A stretch of 64,000 bases of DNA, taken from Scolanthus callimorphus (Eukaryota; Cnidaria; Anthozoa; Actiniaria; Edwardsiidae). Within the stretch, counting starts at the first letter, position 1, and the number at the start of each line of letters is the position of its first letter. This document shows, piece by piece, positions 48,189-59,344 of this stretch. The translations under genes and the position numbers were made by a program. Below the pieces are notes generated by a model. That model worked only from the letters and a program-made list of their open reading frames with translations, was not told the origin of the DNA and searched no databases. The DNA lies in NCBI GenBank assembly GCA_033964015.1, contig CM066916.1:30769404-30833403 (forward strand), in the 5' to 3' direction.

Positions 48189-49690
48189 GAAAGTGACAAA
48201 ATGTGAAAGAATCATTTTAAACCTGCAAAAAGCATTCCATACAGCTTAGATAGCTTACAGAGAATGGAGGACCAAACAAGAACACCACATCGGAGAGATT
48301 TTCAGCCATTCTTGACGGTGTTTATTTCGAACATGATGGCCGCCATTTTGGACTTTCGCGCCTCGACCCAGTTTTCCACGTCCACAGGTTGCCAAGTTCA
48401 TGCATTATTTCTCATATCCCCGGATCTAGTCTGCGTAAGAAGCCGGGGAGCTGCACTATATACGCAGGCTACCCCGGATCAGCAACAATACCAAACACAT
48501 TAAAACAAAACTTAAATCGCGCACACTGATCATCAAAAGCTTTATGACTTCTTGCATTTTGTTGTTTACCACTTCTTTTGGATGCCGCGATTCTGTGGAA
48601 AGACAAAAGCTATCTCTGGACCACCCTGAGCACTGCTGACAGTGCCACATACTTGTGCGTGTAAATCCATTTGCAGCGCGATGCGCGATGCTGATTGCGC
48701 GCATTGAAAGAATAAAACGCGCACGTTTGGACTGAAAAACGCACGTCACGAGGAATAATAACTGTGACATGATGCTCGTACCCTCAGATCTTTATTACTC
48801 CCTGGGGTTGTGTCCACACACCTCTCGCTTCTACATGCGCGAGAGATTCAAACAATTCTAAAATGGCTGACAGCACATGGGATCATGAATCGCAAGGAAT
48901 TTCCTTTTACAATCTGCCTTCATGGGATAATGTCAACAGAAAGACGCGCTTCCTCAAGGTTGCGCAATTTTCTGTCTATTTTTTATTACATTGATATTAT
49001 ACATCTTTATAATATAATATTACATCTTTAAATATACTATATTTTCTTGTTTTTTTTTTTACATTTCGTCGTCTTCCTCGCCGATATCTGTGAGATTGTC
49101 CTCTAAATCTGAGCCCACTGAAAATGATTAAATAAAAATAGATTAGCGATATATGGCAATCCAGGCGCTGAGAAAGATATTCCAGACAAAATTGTACCAT
49201 GTACCACAGCTTTACCATAAATAGTATCGACCCAATTAATAATACGGAAACTGAGCCCGGAATTCTGGCCATTTTGCTCTCGAAATCTGAAATTCAGGTA
49301 GTGGAATCCAGAAACCAAATCCGGATTCCAAATTGGGAATCCGGAATCCATTTTTTAGATTTTTGGAACCGAAATTCAGGATGTTAGAATCCGGAATGCA
49401 AGGGGATGGAATCCTGATGAAAGAATCCGAAATTCCAATGGCGGAAGTTGGAATAATCCAGGGGCGGAATCCCAAAGAGCATTGGCCTGCAACCCTGCCG
49501 GCGTACACGTCTATTATATCCATCCAGGAATATTGTTTTCGAAAATGACCGGGGTTTTTTTGCATCGAAATTTGTTGTAGTTTGACGCGCGATACATCTT
49601 ACAAGTCCCTTGACGAGTTTGAAACTTTTACTACATATAATTCTGTATCATAGAAATAGAAGATCAGTTGCCTACCAGAAGACAAAGCCT
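48189..49690. other. Intergenic, with a degenerate GAATCCGGA repeat
   Basis: No supportable gene. At about 49,270-49,450 the words GGAATCC and AATCCGGA recur many times in a loose array, probably a decayed short tandem repeat. Short frames on both strands there are artefacts. Confidence 0.4.
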
Positions 49691-51760
49691 CTATTCCCCC
49701 ATTGCGACTTGTACGTCTGCCATACTGTTATCAGATGGCCGTCTTTGCCCATCATCTGGAAATTAGAAAAAGTATTAAATTGAGCTTAGCGTGAAAGTGG
49801 TAAATTCAGCTGCAGATTAAAGCGCTTCGATCCTCGTCCCAACAGCCTTTTCGCTCCTCTGACCATGTGAGGGAGGATCTGATAATAGCAATGACGCATT
49901 GCCTATAAGAAAATGAGCGTTCCAACCTCGTACCCAGATCCCGTCATCTTTCTAGCGTCATATATATTCTTGCAATGATATGTTGAACTCCGTGAGAACC
50001 AATCAGAGCACGCAAAATTGTTTAGCAGACAATGAAAATGCCCGGAAGTAGCGCATATGAAAGTCTGCATGTGTAATGATTTAGTGCATGCGCAAGTTAT
50101 CAATATCCTTACCTGGGGTAGTGACCGTATGCAGCTTGCTTAAATTCCTTTTGATACGAATGATCGGAAAAGTCACGTCTTGCTTCGGCTTTATGTTGAT
50201 CAATCTATCCACAGCTACTGTCCTTTTAACGGCTTTTTGCCAAATTTCTTGCAACTTTTTCTCGGTTTTCGAGGCGATTTTCGTTTCCTCGAATTCCTTG
50301 CCATCCTCAGGGAGCCCATACGCGTGACGGGCTACCTGTGGTGAATCCAATGCTTGTAAACTGATATGCGAGAAGATAGTTCGGCGTTGCTTATCTTTGC
50401 GAAATCGTTCCCGTACACGTTTCAACTCGATGCGCGTATTTTTATCGACCTCTACTTTTTTCTGATAATCCCTGATACTCTGATGGATCTCGGTGTGTAG
50501 GTTGCGATCTTGCAGCGCCTTTAGCGAATCTCGTATTCGTTGCGCGCGTGAAGCTTTTTCTGTAGAGTTCGCATAAACGCCGCGTAACTGCTTCACAAAG
50601 CTGCTTCTTTTTCACTGAGATTCAAAATAGTGTCCCTCTTCTTTCGCGGTTTGTGAAGCCAGCGATCGTGCTCGTTCTTTCTGGCTTGTCCATTTTGGCT
50701 TTCTTCCATTTCTTTAACGTCCTTCTCGCTCATTCCCTTAAAAAGCACGTTTGTCTGCTCCGATCGCAAATTAGCCCACCGTTGGGCCCAAGGCTTTGAG
50801 TGGGAATCCTGTGGTTGTTGTTTCTCGCTAATATGTCTGCTTCCCCTAACTTTTGTTGTTTCTTTACTGTGTTCAAGCGGATGGAGGTGTCTGGGACGTG
50901 ATGATTGTTTAGCCCGTACTGATGGCTGAGCAGTGGCGACCAACCTTTGCTTGGAATCAAATTCTAATGAAGATACTGTGAAGCGAAAATGTACTATGTT
51001 AAAAATGATACTATAAATTCAGAGTGAACATTTTCCTGCTGATCCCGCTTTCGACACAGGGATTTGAAGTTTTTGAGGAGAAGTTTTCTAGCAGCGAGCA
51101 AAGTCTTGTTAAATCTGAGCGCAGTTATGGTGAGTACAGCTATTCTGCAAGCATGCGCGCATGCGTGCTTGAGGGCCTTTTGCGGGACCGAACACAGGTG
51201 GCCCAAGAAGGACTTTGAGCGAGGCTACCATACGAGTCAGGGTGCTAAGCCCTGTGTTAAATTATTTCATAGGCTACTTTTGTACTTACTTCCGGCTGGT
51301 GGTCTTCGACTGCCAGGCCACGTCATAGGCGTGGTTACACTGCCACTGTTGTTCCCAGTCCTCCTCCGCTGGAAGGACATCCAGGCCTCGTGACCCCCCG
51401 CAGCGGTTTGGCGCGCAATCTGCACATCCCTGGTGAGAGAAAGGGTTTGGTTTATTAGGTGCGTTCCAAGCCAAGGAACAAAGTGAAAACGTCCATCTTT
51501 CGCTGCGTCGAATCTAAAACTGTTGGAAACTTCATTTGCAGCTAAGAGGACAATTTGTCTGTGCCAAGGATTATTAACGATAGCAGAACATAATGGAATT
51601 TAAAATCTGTTTTTCGGTCGCGTTTCAACCGATTCACCTTAAGCCAGTCGCACTTAAATAAACTATTGCCGCCGCGTTCAACGGGAAACGCCGTTGCGAT
51701 TTTGTGTACAACTCCGCAAGAAACATTATCAAATGTACCGCTGGGAAAGGACTCATCCAT
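49691..51760 (-). CDS. Charged coiled-coil protein of unknown function
   Basis: Exon 1, 51760-51638, starts with ATG and reads MDESFPSGTFDNVSCG (41 codons, donor GTGAAT). Exon 2, 51429-51290 (phase 0, donor GTAAGT), carries a Cys-rich start and EEDWEQQWQCNHAYDVAWQS. A large exon, 50975-50113 (phase 1 to 1, donor GTAAGG), and the last exon, 49755-49691 (ends MGE and TAG), complete it. The large exon is highly charged and helical, for example RVRERFRKDKQRR and ASKTEKKLQEIWQKAV, consistent with coiled coil. It has one frame break near 50,597 with the sense of one missing base. Exon 2 ends in phase 2 while the large exon needs phase 1, so a small exon near 51,050-51,115 or another missing base is required. 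The family is not recognised. Confidence 0.55.
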
Positions 51761-54700
51761 TCGACCTCTTTTTCAAAATAATTGAGATCTCACATATAGC
51801 AGGATATTTATTTCCCCCAAAGCAGTCGGTGAAAGGTTAAAGTTAAAGTACGCGCTCTGTTCTTAGCCTTAAGAGATTTAAAGTACGTTAGTTTATAAAC
51901 AAAATGTTGGAATGTTCTGGAAGTCTTAAGATCTCTGCAAAAAATTCAAAATCGGCCGTCTTTTAAGTTTTGTATGGTAGTCTATTCTGTTGAAAGCCAG
52001 TTTAATATGTTTGATGTAGTGTTTTACAGAAAGGTCGATTCTTGAAAAGCTTTGCAGTATTTCTTCGCAACTCTTTCTTTTGTAAATTTATTTGGAGTAA
52101 AATATCAACAATAATGTTTATACTGGTAAACAGTTAGTGCAGATCGGTAAACACAGAGGTGCTAAGACGAAATTAATATCTCGCCCTCAGCAGTCGTGAT
52201 CCTTAAATCCTCATTCTGGCCTAAAAACATTTAGCAAAAGTTTGTTCAAATGTGAAACAAAGAGCACAGTTCCACCGGGAAAATAATTACTTTGACTTGA
52301 TAGCACTAGTTCTTGGCATAATAAGTAAATGCAAAATTCCGACAGAGGAAACAGCAAATACATTATACATATAATACACATAAAGTTTCACACAGCGACA
52401 ACCGAGCTGAAATGATTGTATATCTGTTGCTTTGTAAAACGTTTCAAGCAGTGATTGAGCTTGGGCAACTAAAACGTGAAAAAACGCTTATCTTCAAGCT
52501 CTTTTACTTATAATGTTTCAATAAACGTGCTAACGTGATACAAGAAGTTGACGTCAAACTTTTCGAAGTTTCGAAACTATTTTTATCTTTCGCTATACTG
52601 TCTAATTATTACTGATATTGGGGAAGATGGGAACGGGAATAATTCCTTACTTCCAAAATAACAGTGGACCAAGCTCATACTTAGTAACTTACCTCAAAAT
52701 TGAATTTCGCTTCACCATAAATGAAGTTCACTAAAAAACTTCTCTAAAGGTCGCCAGACACATAAGTCTTTCTACTCCAATGGAAGAGGAGTTGAATAGT
52801 TTTTGCCTGTAAATCCCCATTGATGGAATCATACAGAGCAAATTACGCTGTAAACATATAGTGAGCTAACTGTGTTTCATGATTCAGTCATCTTCTGGCA
52901 AACTCACGCAAACTAAACATGTGTTCCGCGCTACCAGGGAAACAAAGCGAGACATTCTGGCACCACGCTTAACCAACCATGAGAAAATCATTAATTTTTG
53001 CATAATTAAAAAGCTAAATATATACAATTTAATGCATTTGTTTTTAGCACAATTAAGGAGCTTATAAATTGACTTGATCCTCAAAAAGAATACAAAAGAT
53101 GAAGCGGTGTGACACTCGAATTTAAGACAAACGATTTTCGTATACAAAGATGGCATATTTGAATTGGTAAACGAAGATAAAAACCCTCAAAATACGGCTA
53201 AAATGAAATACAACAAGAAAGGTATCATAACTAGGCCATTGACCATCGCTTCGTTATACATAAAGGAATGAGAAATAGCGAATTAAGAACAATTCTGATG
53301 TTTATGACGTCAGTTGAACTCCCGCCGTTGAGGCGTAAATTAAATGTTCACGAAGCCGAAACTGTTTTTGTCGATTCAATGAATATATTTTCCACCAGCT
53401 TGGCCTTCAAACTAAATGCTTTTCAGCATGATTTTTCTATTTTTGACATGATGTCAGCTTATTATCGACGGTCTTAGGTTTTAGCATTTTGACAGGATGA
53501 GAAACGGAAAAATAACCTTCTTGATGGACAGGTACTTCCCTCTATATTAACGAAAATAAACGACTGCTCCTAAATCTTACTAAACAAAACAAAATGAATT
53601 TTTACAACCACTTTTTGTCTAATGGTCTTTTTCTTTTTAATAGTTTACTGTAAGAAGCAAAGCTTCGCAGAAAGAGCGTCCTCGGGGCCGCCTGTCAAAA
53701 ATACTAACGAACGTCAAAAATACTAATTACCTATTTGCTTGTATTTGCCACTGCTTTTAGCATTTTCTGCCCTAAGCAGTTGAAAATTATTTTGATTTTT
53801 TTTCTCAAATAAAAATTCATGATTTCTAGGACAATATATTTTATCTTTCTTACAAAAGCAATTTGATCAGTGATTCTAAATGTTAGTCTTTAGAAATGAG
53901 AGAATCTAGAAAAAGTAGATTCAGGCATCATTGAAATTTAAAGCAATCAAATACATCACTTATAAAATACCTTTCGTATATGTCCTTCAAACGGCGTAAC
54001 CTCCGTTTTTCATGCAATTCAGAGGCGATTTCAAGAAGCGTTTTTGATTCAGATACTAACATAGCGACTTTGATACTTTAGATTATTACATATATCCCTT
54101 AACAACGGACCAGCTCCATTTTCGCGCACAATTCCCAAAGTCCTTGGCGGGAAGTATAAGATTCATATTTTCTGTCAAGGCAATTCAATGTAAAATTAAT
54201 GACAAGAAAACAATTTCGCACGTACCTCGCGTGCTTCGCGAAATTACTAGAATAAAGCCTCCTTACTTTTGTCAGTACAACATCGTGAGTTGTGTAAATA
54301 AAAACGCTTTTGCTGTTGACTTGATGTAATGACTCGGATATAAGGGCCCCATTAACTGTACCGGGCTTTGTTTTGGATATATTAAAAAGATCACTTAGCA
54401 CTTAGCTCTCGTATTATAACAAGTTATGCTTGGCTATCGGATAAGCATGGGATTTATGCAGATGAGTAAACTGATAGTGGCACGGATGACAAACATTAAA
54501 TACTATTTTTTGTTTTATTTTTTATTCTTGTTCTTGAAGCATTTTAAAGTAGACGTGAAAGTGTGCAGTGAAAAATCATGTTACTTTATAGGGACCGAGG
54601 TGTTTATAGTCGGGTATGTTGGGGGTAATCCTAGCACAAATTTAGCTTTGAGTTTATATGCGCTAGAGCACGAAAAAGTGATATCGACTAGCGCGATTTT

Positions 54701-54940
54701 GCCTTTTTGAGTCAATTTTTGGCGCCGAATCTACCGACTGAAGACTTGAATATACTTGGATCATATGATGTCGTCCTAAATTTCGACGCAAAAAAGAGAT
54801 ATCATACGATTCTATGAAAAAATACTGAAAATTAAAATCCCTGGTATCCCTCAATCTGATTGGAATGAAGCAGCTTCACTGAACAGTTGAGGAACCTACA
54901 GTTGCGTACAGTATACAGCGTACAGTGTACCATGCTTTTT
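51761..54940. other. Intergenic, about 3.2 kb without a gene
   Basis: AT-rich unique sequence. Open frames of 60-100 codons near 52.9, 53.3, 54.1 and 54.4 kb lack splice context and recognisable motifs. The part adjacent to 51,760 should contain the promoter of the coiled-coil gene. Confidence 0.45.
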
Positions 54941-54942
54941 GC

Positions 54943-54976
54943 TCCGACGAAGGGCTAACGCTCGAAACGTCAGCAA
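54943..54976 (+). ncRNA. Hammerhead-like hairpin motif, probably inactive
   Basis: The sequence reads CTCCGACGAAGGGCTAACGC then TCGAAACGTCAGC. It resembles CTGATGA-stem-GAAA of hammerhead ribozymes, but the first box is CCGACGA and no loop separates GAAAC from GTC. The stems GACG/CGTC and GGGC/GCTC can form. It directly precedes a TTAA foldback element. It is most likely a relic of a retroelement end. Confidence 0.3.
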
Positions 54977-54997
54977 AACACCATTTTTCCACGGCGT

Positions 54998-55781
54998 TTA
55001 AGGTGGCTCCCGAGTATTTATTTCAGAAATAGACCTCAACTTCTAGCGTATGTTTGACCCTGAAAAAATCTTCCGATTTCCATAATTGTTGTCACAGAGC
55101 TTAAGCAACCTCTGCACTACCAAATGGTGTAGTTCATTTGATATATTACGCTTGTCTGTTAAGGATATTTTAAATTTTTCAAAGGAGGTGTTTTTAGAAT
55201 AATTGTAATAACTTGAAAATTCGACCGTGAAGTGATCTTATTACCAGCTAAAATCGCATCCATAGTAACAAGGGTTTACTCAGAGAAATGCCCAGGTCAG
55301 CTTTTCCCATGCGATTAAGTTGTAAACGATGTAATAATTTTACCTCTAAAAATGTCTTATTCCTGAAGAGCTTCCCTACTTTTCTCGTATCCGCGCTCGG
55401 CACTTTAAAAGAAGCGAAATTAGACATTTTTAGAGGTAAAATTATTACATCGTTTACAACTTAAATCGCATGGGAAAAGCTGACCTGGGCATTTCTCTGA
55501 GTAAAGCCTTATTACTATAGATGCGATTTTAGCTGGTAATAAGATCATTCACGGTCGAATTTTCAAGTTATACCAATTATTCTAAAAACACCTCCTTTGG
55601 AAAATTTAAAATATCCCAAACAGACGAGCTTAATTTATCAAATGAACTACACCATTTGGTAGTGCAGAGGTTGCTTAAGCTCTGTGACAACAATTATGGA
55701 AATCGGAAGATTTTTTCAGGGTCAAACATACGCTAGAAGTTGAGGTCTATTTCTGCAATAAATACTCGGGAGCCACCTTAA
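54998..55781. repeat. Short foldback element, deletion derivative of the 9.6-kb family
   Basis: It begins TTAAGGTGGCTCCCGAGTAT and ends ATACTCGGGAGCCACCTTAA, so TTAA and perfect terminal inverted repeats survive at both ends. Arms are about 355 bp each around a 50-bp loop near 55,390. Its arms match the outer part of the arms of 9592-11234, while the inner roughly 430 bp of each arm of that element is absent. Confidence 0.9.
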
Positions 55782-55970
55782 CATAAATCTCAACCTTTGG
55801 TTGTTATTGTTCATGTTCACGTCTCCGCTGACAGACCGCCTAGTTTTCCCGTAAAACTAGTCATACCATAGTGTACAATACAGTGCGAGCACGTTCGAGA
55901 AGGTGGTTCCTTTTTTTGTACCATGAAAAAATTTGGGGTTCGTTTTTACTTTTCATACATTTGAGGAATC
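55782..55970. other. Short spacer, no gene seen
   Basis: Unique sequence between the foldback element and the G-rich minisatellite region. Confidence 0.4.
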
Positions 55971-56462
55971 GACAACCCTTCGCGAGGAAGGCTCTGGTGA
56001 CAGCTATTCGCGGGCCTTCGCTGATTGGCTGATTTTGAACCTTGGGGCATGCACAGAAAGTTATTTCTCTCATCGCATTCTCGTAACCAGAGCTCCCCGT
56101 CTCTGGAGCTCCCAGGTTCTGGGGCTATTTTGAAGGCATGCGCAGAGAGATCCTTCTCTTAACGGCTCTGTACGTATCAAATCTCGCGTATGCCGTCAAT
56201 GGCTGCCACCAGAGCCTCCCCGGCGACATTCTCGAACACACCCAGAGCTCCCCAGCTCGTCACCTCGCGGGGGAGGCTCTAGTGACAGCAATTGAGGGGG
56301 GGGGGGGTCACCTCGCGAGGGAGGCTCTAGTGACAGCCATTGAGGGGGGGGGGGGGGGTCACCTCGCGGGGGAGGCTCTAGTGACAGCCATTGAGAGGGG
56401 GGGGGGTCACCTCGCGGGGGAGGCTCTAGTGACAGCCATTGAGGGGGGGGGGGGGGGGGGCG
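55971..56462. repeat. Poly-G minisatellite with degenerate flank
   Basis: Four units of about 49 bp (CACCTCGCGGGGGAGGCTCT, then AGTGACAGCCATTGAG and a G run) start at 56,261, 56,309, 56,360 and 56,408. G runs of about 10 to 19 bases separate them. Upstream (55,971-56,260) degenerate versions of GGCTCTGGTGACAGC and of AGAGCTCCCC occur. Open frames on both strands here (Gly-rich plus, Pro-rich minus) are repeat artefacts. The G runs can form G-quadruplexes and are error-prone in sequencing. Confidence 0.9.
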
Positions 56463-57531
56463 GTAAATCAACAACGCGCGGTAAATCAACAACGCAAGGT
56501 CGCAGCGAAAAGGAAAAGAGCGATAACAGTATAGCAGTATATGCAGTATAGCAGTATATGCCAACTTCAAAAAGCTAAAACGCTCGCCAAATAAAGATTT
56601 TTATAAATACAAATTACCTACAGTAAAAATAAAACAGAGCTTTGTATGAATTATTCCTTGCTTATTTTCTTGTTATATACACAGATCAAGAGCTTGGGCA
56701 GACTGATTTCAATCGGTCCGAAAGTAGTTTATTAGATTAGTGCAGAGAGATTTAGAGACAATTAGAACACGTCAAAGAATAGTAATAACTCTTCTTGATA
56801 TGAAAATAACGACGAAACGACAAAATGAGTCGAAATTGTTCCTTGAAGTTTGAATATTTCGAATAAGAGTTACTCGAGAATTACATCTGAGTACGAAATT
56901 CTGCAAAAGGACCCGTAATAGTAACTCTAATTGGTAGCGTCAACAAAAAAAACAACAAACAATAACGAGAAGCACGTGTAATATCACAAAATACGAAGCT
57001 CTATATCAAGCAACCAGCTCACCTTTTGTTGTATTTTGTCCCTGTTGTCGTGCAACAAGTATTTGGTCTTCTAGACTCGCATTTCATAGTCATTTTGCAC
57101 AGGCTTTGGGAACTATTAAAGGTGATGATTTAACAGGAAAACCTTGTAGTGTTCGCCTCAAGGCAGCTCAAGGTAATTAGAGTCCTGGGGCATTCTGTTA
57201 AAGTTGACTTGTTTACAATGGGATAATGGCTTCGTAGAACCGTGTCAAACCTGTCATGATAATATAAACCCAAGCAGGAAGACTGGAGAATTTGCCTCAA
57301 AGTTAGACAAGTCCACAGACAGAGTTTCAGTCGGCGGTATGTTGTGGGGTCAGAAATCCTTGGCGAGCTCCCAAAGGAATGTCAACAGTAATTAGTTGAG
57401 CAATTTGGTTGCTAAGAGCCCGTAACGACTCCCAACTGCCCACTTATACAAAAGGAGCTCAAATAGAGCATCGTAACAAATAATAGCTGTATTTACAACA
57501 GCTTTGTCATCGGTCAGAAAGTCACGCCAAA
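56463..57531. other. Intergenic, no gene seen
   Basis: AT-rich unique sequence. The short repeat GTATAGCAGTATATGCA occurs near 56,528-56,560. No supportable exon. Confidence 0.4.
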
Positions 57532-57824
57532 ATGTCAAAAAGAAGAACCGGCCATATATTTAGCAAGAATCGTCCAGTGGAAATTTTTTGGGATTCTATC
57601 AACGCTTTCGCTTTCAATTTAGAAAAAAAAGTCTTGCGAACAAAGGGAGGCATTTATTACGTTCCAGTGATCAAAGCATCTAATCGGTCTTTCGACCCGG
57701 GTGCCGAGTTCGAGTATTATTTATCAAGAAAGTGCTGTCGTTTAGTTATGGCAAAATCCGCGCGGGCTGTCTGTGGTGTTCAAATCTCGTCTCAGGCCCC
57801 TCGGAGGGGGGCAAAAACAAAACA
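57532..57824 (+). CDS. Possible first exon of a small unknown gene
   Basis: An ATG in the context CCAAAATGT opens a 98-codon frame starting MSKRRTGHIFSKNRPVEIFW with mixed, protein-like composition. A possible donor GTGAGA follows at 57,825. If unspliced, the frame ends at 57,873 after 113 residues. No domain is recognised and no downstream exon was found. A hammerhead ribozyme lies about 90 bases downstream on the other strand, so the region may instead belong to a retroelement. Confidence 0.25.
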
Positions 57825-57914
57825 AGTGAGAATGAACACTAACTATACACACATCAGCATAAGTCTGGCCTAGACGGAACGCTAGCACAGTCTATTACCC
57901 GTGCAGTTCGGCAA

Positions 57915-57957
57915 CCATGGACAGCTGTTTCGTCCTTGTTAGGACTCATCAGCATGG
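57915..57957 (-). ncRNA. Hammerhead ribozyme, type I with minimal stem III
   Basis: On the minus strand all conserved parts are present in order. Stem I strand CCATG (57,957-57,953) is followed by the core box CTGATGA (57,952-57,946) and stem II GTCC/GGAC (57,945-57,942 and 57,935-57,932) closed by the loop TAACAA. Then come GAAA (57,931-57,928), a two-base-pair stem III (A-U and C-G) around AGCT, the cleavage triplet GTC (57,922-57,920), and the second stem I strand CATGG (57,919-57,915). Self-cleavage is expected after C57,920. Such very short stem III hammerheads are known from Penelope-like elements and retrozymes, where activity may need dimers. No reverse transcriptase of that type is seen nearby. 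Confidence 0.85.
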
Positions 57958-58189
57958 CATCGCCATGGCGACCAAGAGAAGGATGTTTCTCGAGCATCTG
58001 CAAGTTTTGGCAAATTTCATGCTTTATTCGCTAAGATATGAGGAAACGTACTTACAGACCTTCCAAGGGGAATTTCCTAATAAGGAAGTTTTGCAACGTC
58101 GGCAAAACGACAGTTTTTGGTGAAATTTTCTTGATATTCTATTCTATAAATTCATAAATGAATTATGAATCTCTAAAGCCGTGACACAC

Positions 58190-58515
58190 AAAACAGCAGA
58201 TGACAAAGTTGTCATTACTGCGGTTTTCATAATTCTGCGAACTCTCGCTAACGATTTCCAACCGTCAAACCGCCTTCTGGCTTCCGTCAATCAAACTCCC
58301 GAGTCTTTTCGTCGTTACTCTGTGCTTTTTGATTGGCCAGCACGTAACGTTGCTGTCGCGACAGGAAACCATTTTAGCACTGCTTAGGCGCTGGCCAATC
58401 AAAAAGCACAAAGAGTAACGACGAAAAGACTCGGGAGTTTGATTGACGGAAGCCAGAAGGCGGTTTTACGGTTGGAAATCAATAGCGAGAGGTCGCAGAA
58501 TTACGAAAACCGCAG
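58190..58515. repeat. Foldback MITE, GACGGAAGCCAGAAGGCGG family
   Basis: Two arms of about 125 bp (58,215-58,340 and 58,390-58,515) are near-perfect inverse copies, for example TTCTGGCTTCCGTCAATCAA and TTGATTGACGGAAGCCAGAA. They surround a loop of about 50 bp. Older fragments of the same type occur near 6070 and 11,440. Confidence 0.85.
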
Positions 58516-59344
58516 TAAGCCGCAGAAATGAGACGTAAAAATGAAAGTAAAGCTAAGCTGACTTCATAAAAATATTCGAAAACTCATCCACATTCGCGCA
58601 TTGACCTTTGTTTGAATGTCCAGAGATGAAAATAAGCGCGAGCAATCAGCGCGAGCGATGCGGGGATTGTGGGGGAAACAATTAGTAACGTTTGTCGGAG
58701 TGTTTGTGACGTGTGAGACTCGCGCTTTGAGAGAACGATACTGAGTGAGTTTTAATTTGCCCGAGTTTGACAGTCAAACAACAAGAAAAAGACAGAAACA
58801 TATGGGTTGCCGAGTGCGCTAACATTCTCAAGGATTTCAAGTAGGCCTAAAGCAATTGTCAAAAGTTGCGCAAGGACGTCTTTAACTTAGTAATCCTAGT
58901 AAAGGCGGCGCGGCGGGGAAATCCATTTTTGTTGTCGCGTAAAAATGACCCGAAAAGTCTCGGGAGGGCAGCTTCTCCCGAAAACTTTCCATTGTTTTTC
59001 ACCCGAGCTTTTCGGATACCCGAAAAATGCGGATTAAACTAATGTAATTCTATAAATACTATAGAATATATTAAAAATATCCACGAATAGGGAGTTCTAG
59101 ACTAGCCCAATTAGCAGGCGGATCGAAGGGGATTGCCTTCCTCCTACTAGGTATGTTGATAGGCTGAAAAAAAACGCGCAGGCTCGTGCCCGTTAGCCGT
59201 GCCTATCTCGGCTCCGTACTTTTCTGTTCTGGATACATCATTCAAGGGAGCAGTACGGTTCAAGTTAATATCAAGATCATTCTAAGGATTAGGGCAACAC
59301 TTTAGGCCGACCTACTGGTTTATTACTATCTTATATGTAGCAGG
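58516..59344. other. Spacer and probable 5' UTR of the LINE
   Basis: No separate gene is seen. The part from about 59,100 (CTCGGCTCCGTACTTTTCTG ... CAGTACGGTTCAAG) is likely the 5' untranslated region of the retrotransposon. Its exact left border and target duplication could not be determined. Confidence 0.4.

Noticed and set aside
47785..48249. Overlapping frames on both strands near 48 kb
   Set aside because: They coincide with the arms of an inverted-repeat MITE.
56138..56570. Gly-rich plus frame of 137 codons and Pro-rich minus frame of 124 codons
   Set aside because: Both are translations of the poly-G minisatellite; G-run lengths are unreliable and no gene context exists.
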